From Stenopsyche tienmushanensis (taxonomy: Eukaryota; Arthropoda; Insecta; Trichoptera; Stenopsychidae), in the NCBI GenBank assembly GCA_008973525.1, contig WACJ01000412.1, forward strand, positions 1 to 64,000: a DNA stretch of 64,000 nt, in the 5' to 3' direction. The notes under the pieces were generated by a model, which searched no databases, was not told the origin of the DNA, and saw only the letters and a program-made list of their open reading frames with translations. The stretch's first letter is position 1. Each line of letters opens with the position of its first letter. Shown piece by piece: positions 46,310 to 59,131 of the stretch. A program made the position numbers and the translations under genes.

Positions 46310-47794
46310 GAAAAATTGAAAACCCATGCATCGTTCATTAATAAAATTATAAAATGTCTTCTCCTACATTTTATAGTAATTTGAAGGGCGATAAATTTAA
46401 TGATTGTTCGGATAAGCTAAATAACCATAAACAATGTTTCGATATAAAGAACAATGCGTTATTATAAGTACATTTTTAGTTATTCAAATGGATTGCATCA
46501 GCTAAATAAATACATATTTTTTAATATACTTCAATGTGTGTATTTGGCTTTCTACGATGGCTTCATTTTGGTTTAATGGTGGGAAAGATATATATCATAT
46601 GATTTGCGTAAGTGACATTTGTGGTGAGTTAAAAAAACCATGTCGACCATTTGGATCGTTAGTTATCGACAGGGAGCGTGCCACAATTCCTTTCCGTCTC
46701 CTTTTCTTCACTTTTTTGCACAATTACGTCGATCGTCCTTTACTGTCACGGTCCATTTTCTTCGAACTTTATTAAAAGATTAAATAATTTATAGACCCCC
46801 TTTATTTGGGGCGTTATCGCCGTATTCTTTCGCATGGGGCGGTTTTTTTTTGACGGCGCTAACCGCCCCAACACGCCGACGACGTATGTAGCGATCTTCG
46901 CCTTTGATGATATCTGCCCGGTAATTGATTGACAACAATTTTTCTTGGCGTGTGTTTATTTAGCACATGAAGAATATTCCCAGGCAGATTATGAATCTTT
47001 TTTGCGTCGATAAGTGATTACTGAGTCCGACCAACTTTTCTGATTAGGGCCGAAATATGTGTACGCCAGCAGAGCTACGAAGTTTCGCTCGGATTAGTTG
47101 AAATGTTTGCGAATTACGACCTCCGACAAACAAACCGACGATCGAACAAGCAAACAAACAAACAAGTGTATTTCTTTTTTTTATATTCATATAAAATCGA
47201 TCGGTTCTTGTTGTCCCGAGTTTGATACTTTGCATAGTGTTACATATTTAAATCGTCATTAATTAAAAATTGGGACATGTACTTGTGTACTATGGTTTTA
47301 TAAAATATATCGATCAATCGTCTCATTTGACGAACAGCGATTATTCCACGATAATTTGCTAATAAAGAATAATTAGAAATATTAAGGAGCGATTCTATAT
47401 AATATAAAAGTCCGAGTGGAAATTGGCCGGCATGGAATCTGCCAGAGTTAATTAAATTTTGGAATCGGCTGATAAATTAAAACATTTTTTGTAATTCAAA
47501 ATGATCCTTTGATGGAAGGAAGTTTACATTCAAAATCGTTTAGCCTTTTATCATGAAATATATAAAGATTTGAGCGCTTCAAATAAGTACTCGCTTATTA
47601 CAGATTTTTTAAATTTTAATGTATTCCAAAATGTTAGAGAGTTTAATATTTAAACTCAACTGAATTTGCAAGGGTACAAAATCGTGGAAACACATCCAGT
47701 CGGTGCAGGAACGAACCCCAGTTGCAATTAAGCGTCACATATGTCTTCAAGGAAAACCGCCCTTAAAAAAGTCACTGCTCCTTTACCGTATATA
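46310..47794. other. Unassigned stretch
   Basis: AT-rich to 46530, more balanced 46640-47240. Short frames (46536-46775 plus, 47044-47235 minus) carry no known motif. Nothing else is recognised. Confidence 0.5.
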
Positions 47795-48278
47795 TTAGGG
47801 GGACCCATAAGTAATCAATTATTTTGAGAGCGTGTCGTTAATGTCAGTTATAAGCTGACGCGTCAACTAGAGAGGTTGTGCATTTGATTGTATCTTATTG
47901 AATTAGACTCTAAACCTCATTTATTCACCAACAGATAGAAGTAAACTCGTTATCTACATCATGTTCGTCATCTTATGCTCTACCACTTTATAATGAATTG
48001 TAATGCAACACAGACATCTAAGAAAATTTGTGGTGTTTACGGCAAAATTCTTAAAGTCAACAAGTGTCACCGATGGTTTCGAAGATTCTCGAAGTGGCAA
48101 TTTTAGCCTAGAAGATGACCACCAAATGGGAGACCTACTGAATTTGATACCGAGCTGATAGGACTCTAATACCTATCTAATGATACCCTATACTCAATGA
48201 GATGATGACATATCAGGGGTAAAACCGTATAATTATAACGGCTTATTTTCGCCGGCAACTATTTATGACTCAACCTAA
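47795..48278 (+). mobile_element. Short mariner element with decayed transposase N-terminus
   Basis: TA flanks both ends (47793-47794 and 48279-48280). The left end is TTAGGGGGACCCATAAGTAA; the right end, reversed, is TTAGGTTGAGTCATAAATAG, shared with the outer element at 1435-2880. Inside, at 47960-48160, broken frames give WFRRFSKWQF and NGRPTEFDTEL, matching the mariner N-terminal words WF-RFR-GDF and SGRP-E-D. Only the start of the gene is present; the rest was lost before or after insertion. Confidence 0.7.
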
Positions 48279-51200
48279 TAAATGGGATCGAATGTAGTTA
48301 ATTAAAAAATATATATATATTTTGGAGAATTTATTTACTATTTTCCGTTTCGTGTGCGTTACTATGTCATTAATAATGGCCTTCTTTCAATAATATCCAG
48401 CCTTTCATGATATACTTCCATCGTTTATGAATCATCCTTTCAACCGAAAGTTTTTAATATATCATTGTTTTGTTCGGGATGCTCGTTTTCCTCCCTTTTA
48501 TTTTGTTTTGTGCCCGTATTAATTCAATGGCGATTTCTTCAACTCGACATTCGCTGCACGCCGTCTACGTCCAATGCTTTTAGGTATATTGTTATTGATT
48601 TTCTCCGACGAAGTCTATCCGACGAAATTTTCAACAATACGACCCGATCAATACGCATCGCTTAATATAATGGCACATAAATAAAACGTAATGCTGTTTC
48701 GTTATGACCAATTCGAACTGCGCAACTTCATAGACCGTCGGTGCGGTTGTTTGTTTGCTTTTTCGAAATCAAATTAGTATTAATGGTTAAATGCTGTTTT
48801 TAATGCACGGTCTCAATTATGCAGCTTGCGGTAATCGAATGGTCATGTGCAACATCCAGCTCCATCATATAACCACACCACAGAGTCGTCCTTTGTACGA
48901 ATACTACAACTGCTCGATGCAATATTCATGATAACGCCAGCATTGGTAATATCCTAGAGGCGAATCATTTTGTAAATAGGGGCATTTAAATTGCAAGATT
49001 TTCCTATATTATACAAGCATGTGCGTATTTTTCCATTGTGTTTTCGCCACAAGAATAATTTAAATATATCGACTTTCAAATAAATCATCTAGGATGTGCA
49101 TAGATCGCTCGATATAATTTAGGATCGATAACCGATTTATGCTAAATATCGACATAAAGAATTTGGAAAAAATGAAAAAAATCCCATCCAAATCTTTTTA
49201 TTTGTCGTTAAACCAGTACGTTTCTAATTTGTCAAATATTAAGTTCTTTCTTTTTCTAAAAAAACCCTTTATTTTCAAATGTTTACTTTTTGCTGTGAGA
49301 TCTTTATAAATTACGTTCCATTGAGCTAAGCACTTGTGAAGTTATCTCTTAAACTTTTTGCTTCTTTCAGTGGAAAAATATTCATTTATAAATAACTCCA
49401 ATTGTGTTAGGCTCAGTCTTGGCTTTCTTTATTATTTTTATAGTAAAATGTTTAACAACTTCATAATTTAAGTCTAGACTTCTCAAATATACATGATAAT
49501 TTTTCTTATTGCATCCATTCTGTTTTCAGCTGGCTTAATGATCGTATTCGAAATTTATTTCAGCATGCATTCAATGTTGATGATCATTACGCAAAATCCA
49601 TTGTTATATTCTTAAAACCAGAGCCGTAACTAAAATATGAAACGCCCGTGGCAAGTTAACGCCTCCCGGAAATCCAATTTATTTTTTAAAGTTAACCTAT
49701 AATATTATAAATGCAATATATTAAATACTATTACAATGTATGATTTAAAATAATATACAAATATAGTCCTAAAAGTACCTGACTATAAATATATATATAT
49801 ATAATATAAAAATATAATATGATGGAATGTGTCTAAATGCTACGTTGCTTCCATGATCGTAAAAATCATAGAAAATGCCGCTAAAAGCCTTAAAAAGTGA
49901 CCACAAGGTTTGTATGTCCAATCGGTCCGTTTTTCGGACCGTTGATACGACGAATGAGCGCCTCGCGATCGGATGCCATACATGAGCATGTCTATAGAAC
50001 GATTACAAACTCTCATTATGAAACGTCTGAAGTGAATGATCGAATGGGTTGTTTAAATTTTAGCTTCCAGCTTTGCCACGCCCCTGCTTAAAATATAGCT
50101 TTGATTCCCGGGTTTGATCAAAGTTAGAAATTTTTCAAATTGCAAATTTACATTCTTATTGCTAAAATCGACGTGATCTTTAACGCCAATTTGCGTAACC
50201 GGTCGTTAAAGCGTTATCGTAAAAGAATAACTACCAATCATGTAAGTTTGAGCCCTATTGAGTTTATGTTATGTCATGCTATTTTATATTATCAGACTAG
50301 CAAAATGATTGCTTGAATTTGAATGCGATAAAGAAAATGTAATTGGCGATGATATTTTATAGCAAATTAGATGGTTTTAACACATTATCGGTGGGATATT
50401 TGCGCGGACCGCATAAGTTCTAGTACGGGTGATTTTTTACAACATTCGCATTTTTTTTTTAAATTCTCACTTAAATACGCGTAACTTTCGAAGTTTTCAA
50501 CATATCTCAATAATTTTTACAAAATATTTACACCTTTAAGACACGTCATTGTTTTCATGTAAATAAATAGATAAAAAATGTTATATTTTCGTCATAGTTT
50601 TGCATAATACATTTTTATAGGTTGGCACTTTTTTCACATTCATCACATCAAACACGTTGTATTTATTTATTATTGTATTTTAAGGGAATGATTTTTGTTT
50701 TTTAGACAATCCCACCTAAAAGGTAGATACAGCGCATATGCTTTTGAAGGAAATCTTTTTATTGTTCCACCTAAGTAGGTCGTCAAGGAAGATGTCCGGC
50801 TTTTATGAGGGGTCGTCTGGCAACCCTAGTTGTTTCCTAGGAGTAGATCGAGTCAGACCTTGAGATTTAATCCAGGAGTCGACATAAGGTTTCCTTTTAT
50901 AAAAAAAAAGTGTTTTTAGGACAAACATTTATTTCAATGATTGAGGAAATTAACGAAGGCGACGTGCTCATGAGCGTGGACACATTTTTCGCAAAACAAA
51001 TCACAAGTATCTAATCGAGAGTGATTTGTTTTGTTTGTGCGGCTGAATAATGTCAATCAAATTAGCGGGAATGTGTATTTATTCAAAGGTATCTAATCGA
51101 ATTCCGATATTTTATGCGCCGCAGAATCGACGCTCGGTCATTAAAGTGTTATCCGAGAGGGTTGTATATTTTTAAAAAGCGTCATTTCGCATACAGCTCG

Positions 51201-51300
51201 CAAACATCGTCGATGGAATCGAACTAAATATAAGTTTCGACATCCAATCGAATAAAGGTCATCAAACATCGAAGTATCATTGTGATGACTTCAAAGACGT
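48279..51300. other. Unassigned stretch, about 3 kb
   Basis: No gene or transposon is recognised. A short AT run (TATATATATATATAAT) lies at 49789. The plus frames at 48465-48665 and 49897-50091 have no motif. Confidence 0.5.
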
Positions 51301-54110
51301 ATTTATATACATTTATTCGGAATAATAAAGAGCATCAGATTTCGTTTGATATCAAACTGGGCCTTTCGTAACAACTCACACGTGTTGTTTAGATTGAAAA
51401 AAGGGTATCATTGACGTATGAGGCATATTTTGGGAAAAAGGCATTACAAAGTTGACTAGTTCTTTTATGAATACTTCAGGGTAAAAAAAAGGTAAATCCA
51501 CAAACAACACTAGCGGAAACATTCTAGTAAAGCCGAAATGTAATGTGAAAATCTTTCGGAACCTCGGGAAAGCCTTGAACTATAAAGTGAATTTATCCAT
51601 ATTATCTACAGATGAGTTACGCGATATCATGTATTGAAAACTTATGTCATTCCAAATTTGAAATTATTTTGGCATAATTTGTTGTTTGTGTAAATGTTTG
51701 CTCGTTGGTTTTAAATGTTTGAAGCATTCAAGCGTTGATTGTAAAGAAATTTGTTGGTCGTCTGCAAACTTTGGCAGATATTGGCCATTGGAAAATCCTG
51801 CTTACCATGAAATATTGAGGGCATAATTCGGTTCGTTTATGACCATTCTCTGTAATATGAAATAACGACGGATCGAAGCCGGCGTGTTAATTATTTATGC
51901 AAATAAAAGCGCCATACCGGGTCTGAGTTTGTATCGCCGCCATGATGGAATGGTAATTGTTTCCTATTTTTTTTTCCACCCCTGCCTCCTATGAAATTGG
52001 CGGATGGACGGCCCTCTGTGCTTTCATTTATATTTACATTTTCACCGCAAAAAAATGGACAAATTAACACCCTGGCCACCATTAGCATTATTGGATCCGT
52101 GATGGCATTACGTTTGAAATAATTTAAAGGCGGCGACGAAAGATATGACTGTATGATGTCAAGTGGAAAGTGGAAGTTTTGCAATATGAAAAGTTACCGG
52201 TCCTTTAAATAAAACATCGGCTGACAACTGCTTATCTTGTTTCTTGTATGAACTTCCTACGGCGGAGAAGGGCGCAGGCTTCAATTTCGCCACTCATGCC
52301 ATCGCCCATCTCCCTCTCTGTATATAGGTCATATTCTCAAGAAAATCTTTTGGGCTTGTTTGATAAGTGGAAAAGTTTTCGCCATGCACTTCATTATAAG
52401 ACATCTTCGCAGCGGCTCGAGAATCAATTTTCCGAAGCTCTCAAGTAGATTTTCGGAAAATCCACCTCTCTGCCGTTGGTCATTCCGTGAACGATCTCAC
52501 GATGGATGCGATTTTTTTCTTCCGATATTAACAACGATCTAAACCGTTCGTTCGCCGCACAATGGACATGTGTTCGAACGTATCCACGAAACGCCGTAAA
52601 AGTAGGCTCCGCTGTAGATTCTTGCGTTTTATTCCTTTGTTCTTGTATCGAGTCATAACACGAAGCTTCTCTGATACCCAATAAAAAATTCCGAGTGCCG
52701 TCTGTCACATAAAAAGAAACAAACAATAAAACCATATGAGATCTTGTCGGTATTTCACAATACGTCTTCCACCTAATAAATCAATGAAATATTTTGAGCC
52801 CCTTCAAAAATGTTCAAAATACAAGCACAAAATAATAACGAAAAACACGTCTATTCTAGCGCCTTGAAAACTATCGACCGGCGCGAAAAATTTGATTAAA
52901 AACAATCATTTCACATATTCATAAATATATTGAAATTTTCAGCGAGTGACATGTTATTCAACAAATTTTTTAAAGTACGCCAAGTCTCCAATATGAATAT
53001 CGGACGCAAAATCTCGCTGGAAATGCTGAAGCTGAAATTTAATGGCTTCAGAAAATTGGCAGGCATTGTCAGATTTGGACGGTGATTATATTGTGGTCGT
53101 ATTTTTGGCACTACCGTAAAATGTTACATCATGCATGCAGGACGTGAATACAAACGTTTTACTATTTCCCATTTTTTATAAAATGTAAATTACTAGATCT
53201 CGATTAACGCGTTTTAGATTCGCACGATCAGGGATAAAACCAAACCCAAAAATACTAAAATATTTGAGAGATCGAAAGTATTATTATTTTCGTTCGATCA
53301 TCGCGATCCCGATGGGGCTCCGCAGCCCCGAGACGAACTCGCAGAATATGCGACGGAAATTCGTATTTAACCTCCGCAGAGGGGGCGATTCTTTATCTTC
53401 GACCGCTCGCATTCGACGACACCGAAAAGGAGGATTCCTCAAAAAGAGAAAAAAAAATTAAAACATGGTGAACTTTTATTTACCATAGCGTGAAATTAAG
53501 ACATCTCGGAAAATGATGTTTGAACGCCAACAATTAATGCGGCCAAATTTGACTGCCTGAAGCTAAGGCTAAGGTAAATTATATCGTGCTCGTTATAAGC
53601 GTGAAATACTCACAATGAATAGCATTTTTCAAATGACTTCTTATACGATTGCTCGCTATATCCGTGATTGTTAAGTCAAGTCGCGCAGGGCCGCCCAAAA
53701 ATGACTGGATGAGCAACAATAATTAAATTTGATAATTTAGCTACTTCCTCATAGTTCAGATAGATCGTTTCTTTTAATACACGTGGAAGATAATGGAAAA
53801 TTATTACATGAAAAACGAATTTAAAGTTATTCACATTTTTGTGATTTTTACATGCTTTCTATACCTTAATTAACACAATCGCTGTGACAATACAATCCCT
53901 AAAAGAGTTATAAGAAAATTAATGCTTAGTTAGCGCTTGGGTTCCACCACAAATGTGTGTGGAATGGTATGCTTAAACCCTTCAAAGTGTTAAGCAAGCA
54001 ATGGACGGGCTCGAAGACGATGTGTACATTTTGGCATAACTTAATATAATTAGTATGCAGGGTTGTTGGTCTCGAATTATAAAATAAGAATTATGGCGCC
54101 AGCGTATCCT
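51301..54110. other. Unassigned stretch, about 2.8 kb
   Basis: Overlapping short frames on both strands at 51891-52735 have no motif. The composition is more balanced at 51880-52620 and 53260-53460. No repeat from the families in this window is present, making 48279-54110 the longest stretch free of recognisable transposons. Confidence 0.5.
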
Positions 54111-54136
54111 AGTTATATATTAATGTTTTCCCACAG

Positions 54137-54214
54137 GTGGAATTGAATCGGCTGAAGACGCATGTGTCCCTTAGGTTATTATCGAAAGACGTGGGTCTGA
54201 AACGTAAACGATGA
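54137..54214 (+). CDS. Candidate terminal coding exon, unidentified gene
   Basis: A textbook 3' splice site (TTAATGTTTTCCCACAG, with a TTAAT branch-like word) ends at 54136. The frame that starts immediately after it is open for 25 codons, VELNRLKTHVSLRLLSKDVG then LKRKR, and stops at TGA. The other two frames close at once or after about 11 codons. Third positions are G-biased (about half G or C) compared with the AT-rich surroundings, and the peptide is rich in charged residues, both signs of coding. I do not recognise the protein. If real, it would be the acceptor for the long intron suggested by the two ratchet-like sites upstream on this strand. A possible donor inside it (AAAC/GTAAAC) leaves open that it is an internal exon. 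AATAAA words at 55039 and 55092 could end the transcript. Confidence 0.35.
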   Translation: MELNRLKTHVSLRLLSKDVGLKRKR

Positions 54215-55750
54215 GCACCGGCGAGGATCTTATTAGATTTATTACGTTTCCAAAATACTGCCAATATGCTCCACCTTTGCCCTCGAAACGATTCTTATAT
54301 TTGATCTCCGCTAAGGGAATATTCAATTTTCGCACGCGTCTGGATTACCTTTTATTTATTTTACTAAATGGGCAACTTGGACCACAATCACCTTAGCGAA
54401 TGGTCAGGGCGCATTCGTCGAAACTCGAGAGCCATTCGGGACAAACGCCAACTTGCAAATGCAATTATTAACTTTGTAGCATGCACTCTCCAGAATCGCC
54501 CGTTCATATTTCAGGGCAATATGAATGTTTCCAATTAGTTCCAACCGAACCGACCGAAGCATAAGAACCACCCGGCCCACGATATGAGCGACCTCCCGCA
54601 ATAATTGAATTCTAAAGAAAACGATAATTATTCATGAAGTTGCAAGATTAGCTCGAAATGGCACAGCGACCTTCATCGCGCCTAAAAGTAAAAAAATCGC
54701 AGAAACGAAGGCTTATTTTCAGATTTCACGGTTGATGTAATCGCGGGATCAGACCGCGCGAGATAAGGGACTTTGTGTCGACAGTAGAGATACGACAAAG
54801 CCTCTCGCAGATGGAGCTTCGCCACAAAAACAGGTGCTGTAACAAAAAAATATATACACATATACTTGGGAGCCAGACTTTCGTGTTTATCATACAATTT
54901 ATAAATCACGGCGAAAATGTTTTCTGAAAGTGGCTATTAAGACGTTAAGTGCCGGTGTTAACTGTAAGACTAATGGATGCTTGAACGCGAACGGATTTAG
55001 TGATGAAAAGGTTGACACCCCTATAAATTTGTTATTAAAAATAAATTATTTAATCGCGAGTGAAGGTTGCACGTGGCCGGGGTAAAACCCAAATAAAAAT
55101 ATTTCCATTATTGTCCTTCGCAATGCTTATTTTTATAGTCCCTAATATAGTTTAACCCTTTGGGCTCTCAAGTTTTTTTCATAAAAGTTCTCAACAACTC
55201 CAAACTATTTTTTGTGTACTTCTTAAAAAAATGTGGGGGCTGTAATCATGTAATGTATGATATTTTTTGAACCAATCCCCAGCATGAAGCCCAGGTTTCT
55301 TTTCACAAATGTCGTAAAAAATAACGTTGACTTTCTTCCTCTTTGAGCTTTTACGGTCTGAACACACCAAAAAGCCTCTATAATTCCTCCCTGATCTACT
55401 ATAAATAAAATGATGAGTTCCATCTAATCGTTAATCGTAATCAGTTGACAACAATCGTCTCTATTTGGACTTTGAATTTGGAGGAGCGCTAAATTTTCCA
55501 ATAAGTTGCATCAGTAGTTATTGGCTTTCTATTTTCTTTGATATCACATTCCTTGTATAAAATATAAGAATTTAGATCTTTTGCGTCCACCTCGCCCATA
55601 TTTTAAATGTAATCTAAAATGACTACTGGTTTGTTTATTATCGCATCTTGATTAAATTGGTATGGTGTTGTCCTTGCTCTTCTCATATTTATATATATTA
55701 TTCTTCATGTACTTCATGTAAAATTCCGGGTTCTCGGAAAGGCTTGGAAA
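54215..55750. other. Unassigned stretch after the candidate exon
   Basis: If 54137-54214 is the last coding exon, the sequence to about 55100 could be its 3' untranslated region; AATAAA occurs at 55039 and 55092. The plus frame at 54211-54396 has no known motif. A lone TTAA-family end, TTAACCCTTTGGGCTCTCAA, starts at 55153 without a visible partner. Confidence 0.4.
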
Positions 55751-56170
55751 CAGTGGCGTAACTACTAATTGGCGAGCTTAGGTGATGCCTAGGGGCAGTA
55801 ACTGTCTAATCTATGTATACACATATATATATATAGTACATATATGTTTTTTCAAATTGTTGTATTAACCCTTCCTACCGGTGGTGTATTTACTACACCT
55901 CGACTCTAATAATAGGAATATCGATATGAAATATAATAGATACGGGCTTCAGAATTTTTGTATTCCTCCGTAATATAATTACGAATCACATCAAAGTATT
56001 ATAGTATGTAAGTACGGGAATTTTGCGAGTTTTAATTCGTGTCTCAGCAGAAAAGAATTTTATCAGTCATATTGATGGTGTCATGTGTTACATTAATGTT
56101 ACTTCGGGCATATTTTCAAAATAATATTAGATTTTTTAGTGTATTATTTATCTATTTTTGAATTGTATTT
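55751..56170 (+). mobile_element. hAT-derived non-autonomous element, copy 3
   Basis: It starts CAGTGGCGTAACTACTAATT, a hAT-type terminus. It continues through TAGGGGCAGTAACTGTCTAA, ACCGGTGGTGTATTTACTAC and CTCCGTAATATAATTACGAA, then reaches a remnant of the dimerisation domain (LMLLRAYFQNNI, about 56093-56130) and the 3' flank shared with copy 2. It has lost more of the domain than copy 2. The 3' terminal repeat is not seen. Confidence 0.7.
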
Positions 56171-57765
56171 GTATCTTTTCTTAAATAAATAAAAATCTTT
56201 TGCCATCAAGTAATTTTACTGAAAAATGGTATTCTTGAACAAAAATCATATAACCAATTGCAGCTGTTTTTAAACTGGGATTTGGGACATATGAGCTGGT
56301 GGGAAAAAAATAACGGCCACAATGCGTGGACATGTTGTAAGGGTTAAACGTGTAATAAAAATCGACTTGCATTATCGACGGACATGTGTGCAACGGCACC
56401 CGATTAATCATCGTCATTATGACTGTAAATTGATATTCAAAGCCTCTTATGACGATGTATTTATTCAGTCCGCATTAATGCTAATTACGAAATCGAACCA
56501 ATATCGAGCACTTTCAGCCAAAATTCGACTTTGGTCAGTTCAAATATTTGATTTTGTTTGTTGAACAGTTTCAAGCGACCTTCCATCGCAATCAACAATT
56601 AAAGGTCCTTCGGACTGTAATCGATCTCTCCCCCTCGAGTGCCATTTTTTGTTTCCGTATAGTTTCGAGCAATCAATAAAATATGCAAATCATATTTATA
56701 TAGGCGGGGGCGTCTTAGGGGCTGCCATTAAATTTAAATATGTAATTGTGTTCGCACAATTGAAATAATACGTTTATACTATACTATCGTTAGAGCGTAA
56801 TTGCGTTGTTATTTCAGCTGATGATTGCAAATACGTGCTTTTTCGTGTGTAAATGTGTATTTTATTTTTATAAAACATCAAATATATTCCTTCAATATAA
56901 ACTAGATTGATGCATAAACATGAGATTCGATCAACTGTCCAATTCGATTGAAATCAATCAATATTAAGCGTATGGCGAGGTGTACATAAATACACACATC
57001 GCATTCATAATGAATACGATCGAACTTTAAATTTCGTTTTATGAATTCGAACTTATAAATAAGTCCAAATGAAAAAAAACAACATGGAATTAGGTTTAAC
57101 CAATATGGAGACAAACACAACAAGCAGAATATTTGATTGTTATTTAAATGAATCATTTTCATAAATATTTGATATTAAATCAAACTATCATTGATTATAT
57201 TAAAACGAGCAGAAGCTCTGTTTTAAGAATACCCATATTTATTATTTTTGGCAATGTATAACAGACTGGATTCCTAAAATCGGCATCCAAGAATTATCAA
57301 CAAACAACTTGCGGATTGATATTTATTTTGCGGTTATTTAAACACCGAAAGTAGATTTTCCGATTTGATCGTTTAACCCTTTGAGGTTCAAACATTCTTG
57401 GGAAAAATTTATCTCAAGGCCAGTGCAATTTTTCTTCGCAAAAAGCTAAAGATTAAATATCTGGGTTTCAGTTTGGCAATAAAGTGTGGTTAACCAGTCT
57501 TCCTTTTGGAATATTTCGATTGGAACACTTGAAACTCGAGAAGAAATTTATCTCCCTAGTGTTTACTCGTATACGTGAATCGCGGTTCTCTGCTTCAAGG
57601 CAATCGGCCGAATGAACATCCTCAGAAGTTACGGCATTTTATAACAATTGAATGAGTGGTTTCATCGTAAAATTAGTATTGCATACCTTTTATAATATGC
57701 ATTCAACGATTTAAATGAAAATCAGAAATCTTTTTCCTGCTGGAATATTTTAAATGTCAAATATA
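56171..57765. other. Unassigned stretch
   Basis: No gene is recognised. A lone TTAA-family end, TTAACCCTTTGAGGTTCAAA, begins at 57374 without a visible partner before the mariner at 57766. Short frames at 56181-56564 and 56902-57162 have no motif. Confidence 0.45.
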
Positions 57766-57884
57766 TTAGGTCAGTCCAAAAATTCGTGCGCATGCCGTTT
57801 AGCGTTATCATGACGAAACAACACTTTCTTGATATTCACCAATCGCTGGTGTTTTTAATCAATTCTAAGTTTAAATGACAATGA

Positions 57885-58085
57885 AAACGTCCGCATTGAT
57901 GGTTTGATTTTGTTCTAATAGCTCATAATAAATCACACCATACATATCCCACCAAACACTTAAAAGTTTATTTTTAGGATGTAAAGACACCTTTGCTGTT
58001 GGAATTGACTGCTTATAGAATGTCGTTATCAAAATTAAAAGGATGTCCATCTCTGGGCAGTCCTTACACTGATAGTATGTTCATC
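57885..58085 (-). pseudogene. Mariner transposase fragment
   Basis: The minus strand encodes HPKNKLLSVWWDMYGVIYYE followed by L, the conserved mariner run HPKK-LLC-WWD--GV-YYELL that lies between the first and second catalytic aspartates. The fragment at 250-297 has the same YGVIYYE spelling and could come from the same lineage. The rest of the gene is absent. Confidence 0.75.
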
Positions 58086-58090
58086 ATGTA

Positions 58091-59019
58091 TACTCAACCC
58101 TCTTTTTGTGCGATTTCAAAGTTATGCGGTTTTTTTTTAATTTCAAAAGAGTATCGAGATATTTTGAATAAAATAGGGAATAAATCACCAACACTGACCG
58201 AAATTTGAAAAAAATTATAATTTGGGACTGTGTAAATTGATTTCGTTTTTTTGCATTTTTCCAATGTTTCGACTATTAAAAATACATTATCCGAAGGAAT
58301 TTCCAAAATTCCAAACTACTTACAAAGTTATAGCTATTTTAGTGACGCGGCAACTTGGCAGGTCTTACCATAATGAAATCTTTTAACGCGTTTTTCTCGA
58401 AACTACTATTTTCAACACGCTTAACATCATATCTCAGGTTTTAATTAATTAATTTACTTCAAACTGGGTACGAATCTTTTCTATATAACTCTCTATTATT
58501 CCTATCAGTTTTGAATTGAACTGTTTTTTTTTTATTCTAGCCATTTTGTGTTTTTTTTTTTTGGAGTTAAGGACTATATTGACATCTTTACTAATTGTGA
58601 ATTGTATTGTTGGAAAAAGAAAATCTACACAGAACAATGATGACATTGACACTGGGTATACTATTTTTTCCGAAGAAGGAGGGATTTTGAGTCATATCGA
58701 AAATCGCAACAAAAATTATCATACAGCGATGATAGTTTGTAATTAAAATAATTAGTATTTCTCTAGTGGATGTTTGGCATTTGAGATGCCAAATGTCAGA
58801 CATTCTTAAAATTTTACCAATGATGCAAGATGTCCTTTAAATGTTACCAAAAATGTTATTTTTTAATCGTCTTATTGTTTTCCTGATTTTTTAAATTAAT
58901 TTTTTTAATGCGATTTTGGATATATTTTATATAGCCGTTTCAAAGTTATGCGGTTTTTAAAATCCATGGAACGCATCTTCACTATTTCTATGTAAGTCAT
59001 TAAGCTTTTTTTGTGCGAC
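58091..59019 (+). mobile_element. GTGCG-type TA element inside a mariner
   Basis: It begins at TA with CTCAACCCTCTTTTTGTGCG and GATTTCAAAGTTATGCGGTT. It contains the acidic reading STQNNDDIDTGYTIFSEE (about 58627-58680), and ends near AAGCTTTTTTTGTGCGAC. The last part of the family end (CCGC-ACGCATCTACCGC) is missing. At about 930 bp it is the longest copy here. The inner segment 58330-58440 (GTGACGCGGCAACTTGGC, CGTTTTTCTCGAAACTAC) also occurs reversed in part at 43365-43415. Confidence 0.65.
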
Positions 59020-59131
59020 TAATACATTAGTCAAGCGACGACAAATTTCGGCAGGTTCAAAATCTAGTGTTAAATTCACACTATTTAAAAAAAATCTCAA
59101 ATATGCGCACGAACTTTTGGACTGAACTGAT

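Larger units (their letters stand above)
57766..59129 (-). mobile_element. Mariner element split by a TA element
   Basis: The left end TTAGGTCAGTCCAAAAATTC and right end (reversed) TCAGTTCAGTCCAAAAGTTC, both followed by GTGCGCAT, are terminal inverted repeats with TA on both sides (57764-57765, 59130-59131). A transposase piece on the minus strand (about 57885-58085) is followed by an inserted GTGCG-type element (58091-59019). Only about 80 bases remain between the insert and the right end, so most of the transposase 5' half is missing. Confidence 0.8.

Noticed and set aside
55153..57393. TTAACCCTTTG ends at 55153 and 57374 as the two ends of one TTAA element
   Set aside because: Both are in the same orientation, so they cannot be the two inverted ends of one element. 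They are kept only as lone ends.
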